Counted from the stretch's first letter, positions 1 through 9,833 are shown. The stretch is DNA of 64,000 nt from Photobacterium profundum SS9 (GCF_000196255.1 NC_006371.1:1682054-1746053), one strand, 5' to 3'. The notes: generated from the sequence alone by a model not told the origin. Numbers and translations: made by a program.

Positions 1-2
1 CC

Positions 3-476
3 TCGGATGCCATTATCGTACAGCCTCAAAATTTCAAAGAACGTATTTGTCATCTTAAATTATCACGCCCTCTTTCTTTACTTAGTTATACCGTGTTCAG
101 GCGAACAGATATCGAAGCGATGGCAGAATTCATTTTGCAAGAATACCCCAATCAGGAACATCATCTTCATAATTATAAAAAAACACTCTGCTTATGGACA
201 AAACAAGGTCTGTTTGAAGAGGTGGAAGATAAATGCCAAAGCCACCGTCTTGATGAAGTATGGATTATCTGCTCAAACCGAGGCGATCGCTCTACTCAAT
301 CATTGATTCAGCAAGTCGAAGATAGTCAAGCGATACCAGTGATTATCGAAAAAGTAGCAGATATTCCTTCTCGAAATGACAAAAAAAAGATCGGTGTACT
401 TTTTGCCCCAATCCCTAAAAGCACAGCTCTGCTTGAAATCAAACAAGCCCTAATAACAATGGCAGAACAAGGATAA
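3..476 (+). CDS. C-terminal part of an unrecognised protein (5' end outside the window)
   Basis: The frame is open from the first bases of the window to a stop at 474-476, so this is the 3' end of a longer gene. A GTG at 93 could be read as a start, but the sequence upstream of it (for example IIVQPQNFKERICHLKLSRP) is equally protein-like. The visible 157 residues are soluble and mixed alpha/beta in character, with no motif I can name. The gene ends five bases before the RND exporter gene, so the two are probably co-transcribed. Function unknown. Confidence 0.55.
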   Translation, partial: SDAIIVQPQNFKERICHLKLSRPLSLLSYTVFRRTDIEAMAEFILQEYPNQEHHLHNYKKTLCLWTKQGLFEEVEDKCQSHRLDEVWIICSNRGDRSTQSLIQQVEDSQAIPVIIEKVADIPSRNDKKKIGVLFAPIPKSTALLEIKQALITMAEQG

Positions 477-481
477 TCCTG

Positions 482-2791
482 ATGCATTGGCTATTAAACG
501 CAATCCTATACTCAATTCAAAAGCCGAAACAGACATTATTAGCATGTATCGGTTTCCTTTTTCTCCTTGGCGCAGGACTTCAGTATCTGTTTTTTGAAGG
601 TGACTACCGTATCTGGTTTAACCCTGGAAGCGACTATATCCAAGCAATTGATGCTATGGAAAATACTTATAGTAAGTCCGATAACATTATCTTAGTTGTT
701 ACCAGTAATGAAGGAGACATCTATACGCAGGAAAATTTAATAGCCATTGCCAGTATTACCAATGATGCTTGGAAAATGCCCTATTCCACTCGAGTCGACT
801 CCATAACCAACTACCAATACAGCTTTTCTGAGCGTGGCGACTTGATAGTACTGGACCTTTATGATCCCGATGATATCCACTTCACGCCCGATCAGGTGAA
901 AACGATTGCACGCAATGAGCCGACTTTGATGTCGCGTTTAGTAAGTGATGCACCAGATGTAACAGGGATCAATGTCACCCTGTCTATTCCTTTAGCTGAT
1001 CAATCTCAGACTTATGCCGATATTGCCCGTTTCGCTCGTACTTTAAAAGCTAATGTTGAAGCTGAGCATCCGTCACTCTCAGTAGGCATTACAGGTTTTG
1101 CCATGCTGAACCATAGCTTCAATGAAAGCGCCCTCGAAGATATGGTAACTCTTGTCCCAGCGATGCTTGGTATTATCTTTCTAGCATTGGCTCTGATCCA
1201 GCGCTCGCTGAAAGAGGCGGGACTTATCATGATCGTGTTGTTTTTTACCCTGCTTATGCTGCAGGGTATTGCTGGTTGGCTGGGTATCTCTATTAACTCG
1301 GCTACCGCTAACACCACTACGTTGATTTTGACGCTTTCCGTCGCAGATTGTATTCATATTTTCAACAGTTTTCACAGTCAATACCGACGAAAAGAGGATA
1401 AAACTAAGGCATTGCGTTATGCCATCAGCAGCAACTTTATGCCTTTGCTGATTACCAGCTTGACAACATCTGTAGGCTTCCTGACACTAAACTTTTCAAA
1501 CTCACCACCGATCCGCAGTTTTGGTAATATTGTCGCCATAGGAATGATTGTTGCCTTTGTGGTGGCGGTAGTTTTATTGCCATGCTTGATCCAGCTTTGT
1601 TCTATATTACCATCAAAACAATCGCGAGATCGGATCGCGCCTGCCGTGAATTGCTTAATCCGTTACCGTCGCCCACTATTCTTTGGTTGCTCTCTTCTTA
1701 TGCTTGGGTTGATCACAGCCTTGCCAAAGAATCATATTAATAATGATCTTGTTCAATATTTTTCATCAAAAACCGAATTTCGCCAAACGACAGATTATTT
1801 TGCCGAGAAGATTTCTGGGCTTACAACTATCGAATATTCGCTCGTCGCAGGGGAAGCTGGGGGGATTAACGAACCTGAGTTTATCCAAACGGTTGCTGAC
1901 TTCACTGCCTGGCTACGTCTGCAGCCAGAAACCAACCATGTCTACAGCCTTAGTGATACCTTTAAGCGCCTCAACATGAACATTCATGATGACAACCTAG
2001 CCTATTACAAGCTCCCTCAACAACGTGAATTGGCTGCGCAATATTTACTGCTTTATGAATTATCATTACCTTTTGGGCTTAACCTGACCAATCAGGTGAA
2101 CTTAGACAAGTCTGCAACCCGTGTGATTGCCACTTTCGAAAACATTGGCAGTGCCAAAACTGTTGCCCTTGAAGTACGAAGCCGCGCTTGGCTGGAGCAA
2201 CATGCCCCTAAATATCAGACCAAGATTGCCAGTGCCGCTCTGATGTTTTCACACGTAGGTGAAAATAATATGACAGCGATGCTCTATGCTAGTGTCTTGG
2301 CCTTGATAATCATCTCGGCATTGGTGGGGATATCGCTTCGCTCATGGCGACTTGGTGCAGTTCTACTCGTTCCGACAATTTTACCAGCCGCTGCAGGATT
2401 TGGGCTATGGGGGATCATTAATGGCGAAGTAAATATGGGAATATCTATGGTGTGCTCAATGACCTTTGGGATCATTGTCGATTTTTGTGTCCATATTGCC
2501 AGTCGCTACTCTCAGCAAATTAAAGCGGGAGAAACGTCTATTGCAGCCCTGCAGTATGCCTATAGTAAGGTACTTGTCCCGATTTTGGTTACAACCGTTG
2601 TTCTGTGTGCCGGTTTCTCTATTCTATTGATGTCAAATTTTAAGTTTAATTCGGGAATGGGGGCTGTCACCACCATAGTGATTGTGCTGGCGTTGCTTAC
2701 CAATTTATTTATCTTTCCGCAATTACTTATATGGTTTGGCAACTCTAGCCGCCAGTTATCTTTCAGTCGGAAGATTGCTAAGTTTGATTGA
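482..2791 (+). CDS. RND/MMPL-family membrane exporter
   Basis: This is a 769-residue protein with the two-fold repeat of the RND superfamily. Each half has one N-terminal membrane helix (about residues 18-38 and 395-413), a large periplasmic loop, then a bundle of five helices. The stretch LSVADCIHIFNSF in the first half and FGIIVDFCVHIASRY in the second occupy the conserved fourth-helix position of MMPL-type transporters. Its length fits the short two-domain RND proteins (COG1033-like, HpnN/MmpL type), which move hydrophobic molecules such as lipids; the substrate cannot be read from sequence. It starts just after the upstream partial gene, and a hairpin terminator follows. Confidence 0.82.
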   Translation: MHWLLNAILYSIQKPKQTLLACIGFLFLLGAGLQYLFFEGDYRIWFNPGSDYIQAIDAMENTYSKSDNIILVVTSNEGDIYTQENLIAIASITNDAWKMPYSTRVDSITNYQYSFSERGDLIVLDLYDPDDIHFTPDQVKTIARNEPTLMSRLVSDAPDVTGINVTLSIPLADQSQTYADIARFARTLKANVEAEHPSLSVGITGFAMLNHSFNESALEDMVTLVPAMLGIIFLALALIQRSLKEAGLIMIVLFFTLLMLQGIAGWLGISINSATANTTTLILTLSVADCIHIFNSFHSQYRRKEDKTKALRYAISSNFMPLLITSLTTSVGFLTLNFSNSPPIRSFGNIVAIGMIVAFVVAVVLLPCLIQLCSILPSKQSRDRIAPAVNCLIRYRRPLFFGCSLLMLGLITALPKNHINNDLVQYFSSKTEFRQTTDYFAEKISGLTTIEYSLVAGEAGGINEPEFIQTVADFTAWLRLQPETNHVYSLSDTFKRLNMNIHDDNLAYYKLPQQRELAAQYLLLYELSLPFGLNLTNQVNLDKSATRVIATFENIGSAKTVALEVRSRAWLEQHAPKYQTKIASAALMFSHVGENNMTAMLYASVLALIIISALVGISLRSWRLGAVLLVPTILPAAAGFGLWGIINGEVNMGISMVCSMTFGIIVDFCVHIASRYSQQIKAGETSIAALQYAYSKVLVPILVTTVVLCAGFSILLMSNFKFNSGMGAVTTIVIVLALLTNLFIFPQLLIWFGNSSRQLSFSRKIAKFD

Positions 2792-2875
2792 AGTATCAAG
2801 GCGCCTTTAGACTGCCGCGTTGTTGCAGCGCTCAGATAGCGTCAAATTATTTCATTACTACAAAGTTCAGTTATC

Positions 2876-2906
2876 ATAGCCAACCTCTTTATCTGGTTGG
2901 CTATTT
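2876..2906 (+). terminator. Rho-independent terminator after the RND gene
   Basis: AGCCAACC at 2878-2885 pairs with GGTTGGCT at 2895-2902 around a short loop, followed by an AT-rich tail. Confidence 0.6.
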
Positions 2907-2965
2907 AACACATGCCTTACAAACACAATGACGCCAAACGTCATCATTCCCCCCCTATATAAGAG

Positions 2966-3405
2966 ATGTCAGGAAAAAGCAGGTGCAAAATATTTTTTGA
3001 TGATTGTGTCTGTTTTTTTCCAGAATATCGGAAAGCACAGAAAATTATGGCAGAGATAAAAACAGAAGGCTTTGAGTTCTTCGGCGTGGAAGAACGAGAA
3101 TTTCGTATGATGGTTATTGAGCGTATTGAAACCATGATGGTTCATTCAAAGCTGTCTAAAAATACACTAGCGCAAAAAGCGAATCTAGGTCGCTCGATAT
3201 TTTCCGTATTGCCAAAGCTCTTGATATCAGCATTCTACAAATATTTCCAATGACAGAACTTGAACGACAGCATGGCGGGCAATTACCTCTCTCAGCAAGT
3301 ACGTTGAATTTTCTCGATCAAATGCTCGCGGCACCAAAAGAAGACATAGAGTTTCTGAGCAATTTCTATAAAGAGTTGCAAAAACGTGAACGGAGCGGTA
3401 ATTAG
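2966..3405 (+). pseudogene. XRE-type HTH regulator, frameshifted by an internal deletion
   Basis: The first frame (2966-3253) reads into a helix-turn-helix (LSKNTLAQKANLGRS) and then goes out of register at about 3195. From there a second frame continues as IFRIAKALDISILQIF and on to a stop at 3403-3405. In XRE regulators the recognition helix is normally followed by roughly 15 residues before the FRIAKALDIS-like helix. Those residues are missing, so a small deletion inside the HTH most likely caused the frameshift. The start may be the ATG at 3047. The product is probably non-functional. Confidence 0.6.
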
Positions 3406-3591
3406 TTTATATATCTAAATCGCTATGAACTGAATACTAATGAATATTACCCAAACAAAAGTAAGGCAAAACCGCGATATATCTCATTATTTAAATCATC
3501 ACTGTAATATTATCTGTAAAAATATAGGGTAAAAGATGCGAAAAATAATAAGAGCGCGAATCGTTAGCGCTAATTTAAATATGGAAAATAT

Positions 3592-4077
3592 ATGCAGAAT
3601 TTACGTCAGGCAAGAGCCGAAGATATTATCCGAATTGCTGAAATAGAAAACATTTGCTTCCCAGAAGCAGAGGCTGCAACCTTAAAATCAATAAAAGAAC
3701 GGTTCACTGTATTTCCAGAATGTTTCTTTCTATTGGAAATTGACGGAGAAATAGTAGGACATATAAACGGATGTATCTATGACAGTCCTGAGTTACCAGA
3801 TGAGCTGTATTCAGACGCATCGTTACATTGCCCAGAAGGTAAATATCAAACAGTCTTCGGACTAGCAGTCACTCCAGAATATCAGCGAAAAGGGTACGCT
3901 TCGTTGCTGACTAAGCACTTTGTGGACGTTAGTAAATACAGAGGACATCACGGCATCGTTTTAACATGCAAAGAGCACCTCATAGACTTCTATAAGCAGC
4001 ATGGATTTATTTTTCAAGGTAAGTCTGCATCTAATCATGGCGGAGTGAGTTGGAATGATATGGTGCTGACTTTCTAA
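3592..4077 (+). CDS. GNAT-family N-acetyltransferase
   Basis: This 161-residue single-domain protein has the GNAT acetyl-CoA site, VTPEYQRKGYASLLTKH at about residues 102-118 (Q/R-x-x-G-x-A pattern), preceded by the beta-strand VFGLAV. The C-terminal FYKQHGFIFQGKS matches the usual FY...GF ending of the fold. Overall it resembles the arylalkylamine N-acetyltransferase-like subgroup. The acceptor is unknown. It stands alone between AT-rich spacers. Confidence 0.78.
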   Translation: MQNLRQARAEDIIRIAEIENICFPEAEAATLKSIKERFTVFPECFFLLEIDGEIVGHINGCIYDSPELPDELYSDASLHCPEGKYQTVFGLAVTPEYQRKGYASLLTKHFVDVSKYRGHHGIVLTCKEHLIDFYKQHGFIFQGKSASNHGGVSWNDMVLTF

Positions 4078-4217
4078 CGTCTCTAGCCTAGATTTTACCA
4101 TGCGTGGTGAGCTATTCACCACGCTCGGTTCAGACCGTTTTTAATTGCGTAATGGATAGATAGCCAGATATAGAAAAAGTATTGATAATTGCTGATCTGG
4201 GAAGGTAATAGCTACGC

Positions 4218-4250
4218 ATTTCCCTAGTCGATCTTAATAACTAGGGAAAT
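4218..4250. terminator. Bidirectional hairpin between convergent genes
   Basis: ATTTCCCTAG pairs perfectly with CTAGGGAAAT (10 bp arms, 13-nt loop) between the plus-strand GNAT gene and the minus-strand SDR gene. A second small hairpin with a T run (CGGT/ACCG, 4125-4141) lies nearer the GNAT gene. Confidence 0.55.
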
Positions 4251-4330
4251 CTGTTTTGCCAGCATTTTAATTTATCTGAGATTAATAATACCAATTCCAT
4301 TAATTATGGGGTTATTGCAAAAATTCACTC

Positions 4331-5194
4331 TCATCTATTATCCGCCAACTTCATAAAGTAGTTTCCGAGCCTATTTGTGCCATGCCTTGGAGCAATAGCA
4401 TCCAGCCCCATGACCGTTAAAAAGAACTCCACAGGACCACCCCATTTTTCAGGAAGTCTTTTTACAACACTCAGTATCAAACCTCGCAGCCAATCAGGTA
4501 AACAGGTAATTTGCTCTGGTTTGTTTTGCGCAAGAAAGGCGAGCTTAGCAATATCCTTGCCTGATAGAACCTCCGGCCCACCGACATCGAGTTCCCGTTC
4601 ATCCCTATCTATCGCCTCAAAGCAGAACTTAGCCAGATCTTCGCCGTGAATCGGGTTCATTTTGACGTCGCCAGCACCAAACAAATAGACTCGTCCAGCC
4701 TTTGCCATCTGATAAACCTCTTCTAAATCTGAGAAAAATCCATTTGGTCTTATCACACAAGGTGTGAGATTTTCTGAACCCAACAAGCGCAGAGCGAAAC
4801 GCTCTTTCGCTTTTAACAGCCTAACAGAAGGGTACTTCTCAGCATTAAACGCAGAGACATCAATAAATTTACTAACACCTGCTCGTTCTGCCTCTTGCAG
4901 TAAATTAAGGTTGGCTTGGTAATCAACGTCCATATAACCCAATCCGTCACGCTGTCTGGTGATACCCAAGCATGAGATCACAACATCAATCTCATCGCAG
5001 ATACCGTATAACTCCTCAGGCGCAGTCACCTGCGCTTCGATAACCTGATTGTCACGAGCGCCAAGAGAAAGTAACTTAGGTTTGTTTCTTGCTATTGCCT
5101 TAAACGCAACGTTCTCAGCTATCAACTGTTTAACAATGTGCGAGCCAAGATAGCCTGTTGAACCAACAATTAAGATACGAGGGCGCGTTTTCAT
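4331..5194 (-). CDS. NAD(P)-binding SDR/NmrA-like epimerase family protein
   Basis: The N-terminus has the Rossmann motif GSTGYLGSHI (GxxGxxG). The chain continues as an atypical/extended short-chain dehydrogenase of about 287 residues, similar to NmrA-like and complex I NDUFA9-like proteins. I chose the ATG at 5194, giving MKTRPRILIVG, because a GAGAGG ribosome site lies just upstream; an in-frame ATG at 5212 has none. It lies directly downstream of the membrane-protein gene on the same strand, so the two probably form an operon controlled by the divergent TetR gene. The substrate is unknown. Confidence 0.75.
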   Translation of the reverse strand: MKTRPRILIVGSTGYLGSHIVKQLIAENVAFKAIARNKPKLLSLGARDNQVIEAQVTAPEELYGICDEIDVVISCLGITRQRDGLGYMDVDYQANLNLLQEAERAGVSKFIDVSAFNAEKYPSVRLLKAKERFALRLLGSENLTPCVIRPNGFFSDLEEVYQMAKAGRVYLFGAGDVKMNPIHGEDLAKFCFEAIDRDERELDVGGPEVLSGKDIAKLAFLAQNKPEQITCLPDWLRGLILSVVKRLPEKWGGPVEFFLTVMGLDAIAPRHGTNRLGNYFMKLADNR

Positions 5195-5215
5195 TTTATT
5201 TACCTCTCTCATGGT

Positions 5216-5810
5216 CTATTCGTACTCTGGTCGATATGGCTCTTCACGTAAGACATGACTAATCAATAGTTTTAGATAGAATAACGGCAAAAACCAATCC
5301 AATCCTTGTGGAGCTTCAAAAGAATAAATGGCAAAAACAATGCTCAATGCATAGAACGTTATGGCAACTGGGCGCTGTAAATAGAGTGACGTTTGAAGGA
5401 TAGTTACACAAGCAACCACCATGTAGCCGCCAACTAATGCAATCCACATCATGTCGAAATCAAGAAACGCCCAGCTAAACAGCGATAGCTGAACAAAGTG
5501 TGTGCCAATAAAGTCCATGTGTTGCTTAAATCCTTGCCCTTCACGGTGGAACCACCTTTTGGCACTGGACGTCGAGTTAGTGATAATGCCACCAACGATA
5601 TCTACCGTTAGCAATCCCGCAATAAGGTATTGCGCCCATCCCCAGCCAAGCTGCCAATAGTACGCATAAGCAACCATGATAAAACCAGCAATAGACGGTA
5701 TATAGAGCTGTAAGTTTTTCTCCGCTTTGGTTGCCCCTGGACCAATCAGCTTATCAATTCCACAAAAGAACCCTCTTTCTTGCAGGTGGCAAATTCCAAT
5801 CAATTTTCAT
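5216..5810 (-). CDS. Small multi-pass membrane protein, 5' end possibly frameshifted
   Basis: The long frame (5216-5803) encodes five or six hydrophobic segments over about 185 residues. Its only possible start near the 5' end is a TTG without a ribosome site. Seven bases further out, at 5808-5810, an ATG with a good GAGG site opens another frame (MKIDWNLPPARKR) that stops after 18 codons. The natural N-terminus is probably that peptide joined to the long frame, which implies a one- or two-base change near 5750-5775. Function unknown; it sits upstream of the SDR gene and divergent from the TetR regulator. Confidence 0.6.
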
Positions 5811-5828
5811 AGCTAAAACCTCTTTTTC

Positions 5829-5840
5829 GACCAGTTGGTC
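5829..5840. promoter_or_regulatory. Candidate TetR operator 1
   Basis: GACCAGTTGGTC is a GACCA/TGGTC inverted repeat between the divergent membrane-protein and TetR genes. It resembles a second site about 55 bp away. Confidence 0.5.
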
Positions 5841-5883
5841 TTTTAAGTTGGCGCGCTTTTATTTAGAGGTAAAGACTTTTTTA

Positions 5884-5895
5884 GTCCACTTGGTC
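5884..5895. promoter_or_regulatory. Candidate TetR operator 2
   Basis: GTCCACTTGGTC is a near copy of operator 1, with the same TTGGTC half and a degenerate left half. It lies upstream of the tetR start, where it could mediate autorepression. Confidence 0.45.
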
Positions 5896-5956
5896 TATAT
5901 AGACGTTCTTATGATATAATTCAGTCCACACTATTGGGTACAGCAGAGAAAGTGAC

Positions 5957-6514
5957 ATGCCAAAGATCGTTGATCACGATAAAAAACGTGAAGAGATTGC
6001 CCTGAAGGCAACAGAGGTTTTTCTTGAATATGGCTATAAGAATGTAGGTATGAGGCAGCTCTGTGAACAACTCGGAATGAGTAAAAGTGCGGTTTATTAC
6101 TACTACAAAAGTAAAGATGAACTATTTCGTGCTGCGACTGAGGCTATTGTTAACTTCGATGCAGGCGCTCTTGCACACCAGCACTTAGTTGCTGAGGCTT
6201 CATTCGAGCAACGAGTCGAGAACTTTGTTTTGATTTTTCAACAAGTGGCGCCACGATATTTTCAAGAAATGCAGCTAGTCTCAGACTATATCCAAGTCAT
6301 TGGCTTAGAGAATGTCGCCGATGATCCTTGTATGGTTCTCGCCAATCAAAAATATATGGTGATGCTAGCTAGCTATGTCTCTGCCGACCATAGCCGTGAA
6401 CTATATACACTAATGCTTGGGTTACTAAGCCATCAGCTTATGATGGGAAAAGAGCTAGACAAGGAATATGTGTCTGCACAGGTTAAGAGATATTTGGGTG
6501 AACTACATCAGTAA
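5957..6514 (+). CDS. TetR-family transcriptional regulator
   Basis: This is a 185-residue protein with an N-terminal TetR helix-turn-helix at about residues 9-55. The recognition region MRQLCEQLGMSKSAVYYYYKSKDELF is the family signature (about residues 32-57). The C-terminal ligand domain is too divergent to name. It is divergent from the SDR/membrane pair, and two matching palindromes lie in the intergenic region, the usual layout for local repression relieved by a small ligand. Confidence 0.85.
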   Translation: MPKIVDHDKKREEIALKATEVFLEYGYKNVGMRQLCEQLGMSKSAVYYYYKSKDELFRAATEAIVNFDAGALAHQHLVAEASFEQRVENFVLIFQQVAPRYFQEMQLVSDYIQVIGLENVADDPCMVLANQKYMVMLASYVSADHSRELYTLMLGLLSHQLMMGKELDKEYVSAQVKRYLGELHQ

Positions 6515-6529
6515 AATCGACTAAGAGAA

Positions 6530-6556
6530 AGGGCTCACTATGCCTAGTAAGCCCTG
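6530..6556. terminator. Hairpin between tetR and selB
   Basis: AGGGCTCAC and GTAAGCCCT can pair around a short loop between the convergent ends of the TetR gene and selB. Confidence 0.4.
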
Positions 6557-6561
6557 CAGAA

Positions 6562-8397
6562 CTATTGCAACCGAAGTACTTGGCGCACGTTGTTGTCACG
6601 TTTAATCCAGCCATCAGATTCCATCCGATTCAATACTGGAATCATGTACTTTCTGGATAAACCCGCGCACTCCCTTGCTTCTGCAATATCGAAGCGATCA
6701 TCAATTTGGCGACCTTGAATAATGCCCGTCACTAAACTGTCGTATAGGTTTTTCTCGTAATAAATTTTACCTTCGAGTGGCACTGCAAAACCTAATCGAA
6801 CCAGATTACGTAGCTCTTTCTGAGCGCCTGGTAATTTCTCTTTTTCTGCTTCAAAGCCTTGCTTTTGGGCTTCAACCATCTTGTTTAAGATCTGTTTAGC
6901 AATAGAAGAAAGTTCTGCCTCATTGCGCCCGTTGCCTAGTGAGTACAGATCGTCATTTTGTCTTAACTTACCATCGGCGACTAATTGCTTTAACAAGTCA
7001 CTAAGAACAGGCACTGACATCTGCACTTTACCACTGAGTTCATTTACCGATAAATCGATTTTCTCGTGTTCAAGGGTCGCGACAATATGCTCGAAACTGC
7101 TTTGATAGCACTCAGGGGTAAATAGCCATTCGCCACATACTTGATATTGCTCTTTATCTGCTAATCCACCCTTTTTCGCATACCCGTAAAGTGCCATGTT
7201 GAGTGTGACATAATCACGCCACTCAGGGCTTTCAGGTAAGTTCATCAGTAAGTCATAGAGCTTATTGCGCAATAGTTTAGGAACGGCACCTGTCCATAAA
7301 ATTCCGCCACTATTGACGATATTGCTGCCGCCATGTTGGATCAGCAATAAACGTTGATTCCAAAAGCAGCAAGCGGGGTCTTTTAAGCGTAACCGCGCAA
7401 GGTTTGTTCCTTTAAACACAAAGATGGTGGCTAACGTATTAAACGTACCAAATGCGACTTCCACTTCGCTGTTATTTCGACATTTTCCGCGTTCAGGCAG
7501 TGCGTCTAACCGAACAATGAGTTCATTGGCAACAAAGGCACCTTCTTTCGATTCCAATAAACAGAAACCGCGTTGTACATCCTTTTTCTTGATCCCTTTC
7601 AAACCAATCGCGACACGTGAAACAGGTGATGCAGTTTGGATATTCTGATGATATGACTGCAAGCTCTTCACTTGTACTTCAGTGCCAGACGGTTGCATCA
7701 CCAGTTTTTGACCCACATGAAATTCACCACCACACAAACTGCCTGTTACCGTTGTACCCACACCATTTACGGTAAATACACGGTCAATGTAGAGGCGCCC
7801 TTCTTGTTGCTGACTTATTTTCTGCTGGCTAGCTTTCTGGTGTCTATCTTGAAGCGCTGTAGCTGATGAATCTAAAACTGGGCGAGAAAGCGTGTCTAAT
7901 TTTTGGCAAATATGGTGCTTAAGCGCTTCGATACCCAGAGATTGATGGGCCGACACACTGAGTGAATCGGGAATAAAACCACCGATTTCTAAAAACTGCT
8001 CTAACGCTTCTTCTTCCACTAGCGCGAGCATATCTTTATCGACTAAATCAGACTTGGTTATCACAAGGGTGACATTGTCTATCCCCATTGCGGTAATAAC
8101 TTTAAGGTGATCAGTCGACATTGGCATCCAGCCTTCATCGGCAGCCACAACAAACAGCACCATGTCTAGGCTCCACACGCCTGCTACCATGTTTCGGATA
8201 AAACGTTCATGACCCGGAACATCAATAACCCCAACCGCTTCACCATTGTTATGCTTAAAAAAAGCAAAGCCGAGATCGATAGTCATACCGCGTTTCTTTT
8301 CTTGCGGTAAATGGGCCGTTTCAATACCAGTAAGGGCTTTGATCAGTGCTGATTTACCATGATCGACATGGCCAGCAGTACCTACGACATAACTCAT
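6562..8397 (-). CDS. selB: Selenocysteine-specific elongation factor SelB
   Basis: SelB carries Sec-tRNA to UGA codons marked by a SECIS hairpin. The 611-residue product begins with the translational GTPase domain: GHVDHGKS at 9-16, DVPGH at 59-63 and TKSD at 114-117. EF-Tu-like beta-barrel domains follow. The C-terminal part has the repeated winged helices that bind SECIS RNA, ending in YMIPVLNRMESDGWIKR. Length matches the family. Its start overlaps the selA stop by 4 bp, so the two are translationally coupled. Confidence 0.95.
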   Translation of the reverse strand: MSYVVGTAGHVDHGKSALIKALTGIETAHLPQEKKRGMTIDLGFAFFKHNNGEAVGVIDVPGHERFIRNMVAGVWSLDMVLFVVAADEGWMPMSTDHLKVITAMGIDNVTLVITKSDLVDKDMLALVEEEALEQFLEIGGFIPDSLSVSAHQSLGIEALKHHICQKLDTLSRPVLDSSATALQDRHQKASQQKISQQQEGRLYIDRVFTVNGVGTTVTGSLCGGEFHVGQKLVMQPSGTEVQVKSLQSYHQNIQTASPVSRVAIGLKGIKKKDVQRGFCLLESKEGAFVANELIVRLDALPERGKCRNNSEVEVAFGTFNTLATIFVFKGTNLARLRLKDPACCFWNQRLLLIQHGGSNIVNSGGILWTGAVPKLLRNKLYDLLMNLPESPEWRDYVTLNMALYGYAKKGGLADKEQYQVCGEWLFTPECYQSSFEHIVATLEHEKIDLSVNELSGKVQMSVPVLSDLLKQLVADGKLRQNDDLYSLGNGRNEAELSSIAKQILNKMVEAQKQGFEAEKEKLPGAQKELRNLVRLGFAVPLEGKIYYEKNLYDSLVTGIIQGRQIDDRFDIAEARECAGLSRKYMIPVLNRMESDGWIKRDNNVRQVLRLQ

Positions 8398-9809
8398 ATT
8401 GCAGCCTCCACTTTCTTCGTATCTGTTACATTAGAACAAGATCCTCTTAGCTGAAGATCGAACAGTGCCGCTAATTGCTGACGAAGATATGTGATTTCAT
8501 CATCACTGATTGTGGCAAGATTTAGTTGTACCCTATCGTGCTTAATAACCCCGATGACAGGCAATGGCCAATTACGCATAATCTCTAACAATTTATCAGC
8601 AGATAAGCTGATCGCATTCACTTCTACCGACGACGATGGGCTTTGTTGATCAGGTAACGATCCGCCGCCAACCGTCATTTCAGATCGCACTATGCGTAAT
8701 CGTTCACCAAAACCTTCCGCCAACTGTTGGGCTTTATTTTCAAGCGTAACTTCTGCTTGGGTGATAGAGCGTTCAGCAATACCTTGACCCGTTTTAAGCT
8801 GATTTAATTTACGTACAGCCAGTTCTTCTAACAAGGAATAGACGATACGGCTTGGTCTAAAAGCACGCATCATCGGATTTTTCTCTAAACGTTTAATTAA
8901 CGATTGCTTACCTGTGACCATACCCGCTTGTGGACCACCAATAATTTTATCGCCAGAGAAACAAACCAAATCTGCCCCCGCTTTTATGTAACTCATCACG
9001 CTAGGTTCATCGGGCAAGTTTTCTGTTGTAGTACCTGACCCCTGATCAACGGCTAGCACAACATGATCTGGTAGCAGATCAGCAAGATCTTTAATGTCTG
9101 GCGATTGTGTAAAACCGCGGATCTTAAAATTGGAAGTATGAACAATGAGTACCATCGCGGTATTGTCAGTGACGGCATCAAGGTAATCATCAACAGTGGT
9201 GATATTGGTTGTACCCACTTCCACCAGCTTGGCACCCGATAGCGCTAGAATATCGGGAATACGAAAACCACCACCAATTTGAATTTGCTCACCACGCGAC
9301 ACAATAACTTCTTTGCCTTTCGCGATTTCATGCAACATTAAATAAATAGAAGACGCATTGTTATTAACGACTAACGTATCTTCACCTTTGACTAAATAAT
9401 GCATTAATTGCTGCAAAAGCCCTTTACGTTTACCGCGCTTACCCGTCGTTAAATCTATTTCTAAATTACTATAATGCGTATTCACTTCAGTTACCGCTTG
9501 CCATACATCAGCATCTAACGGTGAACGCCCTAAGTTTGTGTGAACAATCACACCCGTACCATTAATAACACGCTGTAAACGTTGCTGGTTGACTTGCCAA
9601 CATGCGCGTTCAATTCGGCTATAAAGGGTTTCAAGAGAAAAAGGGATATGTTCAGGGTTGCGTAAATGGTCTTTTTTATATCCATTTACTTGCTCTCTGA
9701 CAAGGTCAGCCACAACAGGTTGACTCAAGCGCTCGATATATGGCGATAGAAAGGCTTGCTCTAACATTTTACCAATTTGAGGTATCGCAGATAAGGCGTT
9801 TATAGTCAT
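8394..9809 (-). CDS. selA: L-seryl-tRNA(Sec) selenium transferase SelA
   Basis: SelA converts seryl-tRNA(Sec) to selenocysteyl-tRNA(Sec) using selenophosphate and PLP. The chain shows the bacterial SelA features GTGVIVHTNLGRSPL, VNNNASSIYLML and the PLP-lysine region CFSGDKIIGGPQAG. I prefer the ATG at 9809 (MTINALSAIPQIG), with a CAGG ribosome site, over the in-frame upstream codon at 9833. The protein is then 471 residues, normal for SelA. The tRNA-Sec gene lies 330 bp upstream on the same strand with no obvious terminator between. Confidence 0.95.
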   Translation of the reverse strand: MTINALSAIPQIGKMLEQAFLSPYIERLSQPVVADLVREQVNGYKKDHLRNPEHIPFSLETLYSRIERACWQVNQQRLQRVINGTGVIVHTNLGRSPLDADVWQAVTEVNTHYSNLEIDLTTGKRGKRKGLLQQLMHYLVKGEDTLVVNNNASSIYLMLHEIAKGKEVIVSRGEQIQIGGGFRIPDILALSGAKLVEVGTTNITTVDDYLDAVTDNTAMVLIVHTSNFKIRGFTQSPDIKDLADLLPDHVVLAVDQGSGTTTENLPDEPSVMSYIKAGADLVCFSGDKIIGGPQAGMVTGKQSLIKRLEKNPMMRAFRPSRIVYSLLEELAVRKLNQLKTGQGIAERSITQAEVTLENKAQQLAEGFGERLRIVRSEMTVGGGSLPDQQSPSSSVEVNAISLSADKLLEIMRNWPLPVIGVIKHDRVQLNLATISDDEITYLRQQLAALFDLQLRGSCSNVTDTKKVEAAI

Positions 9810-9833
9810 AATTAAACCTGTTTCATCAATCAC

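Noticed and set aside
1012..1317. Minus-strand ORFs opposite the RND exporter
   Set aside because: They mirror the codon structure of the plus-strand gene, have no ribosome sites and no recognisable features.
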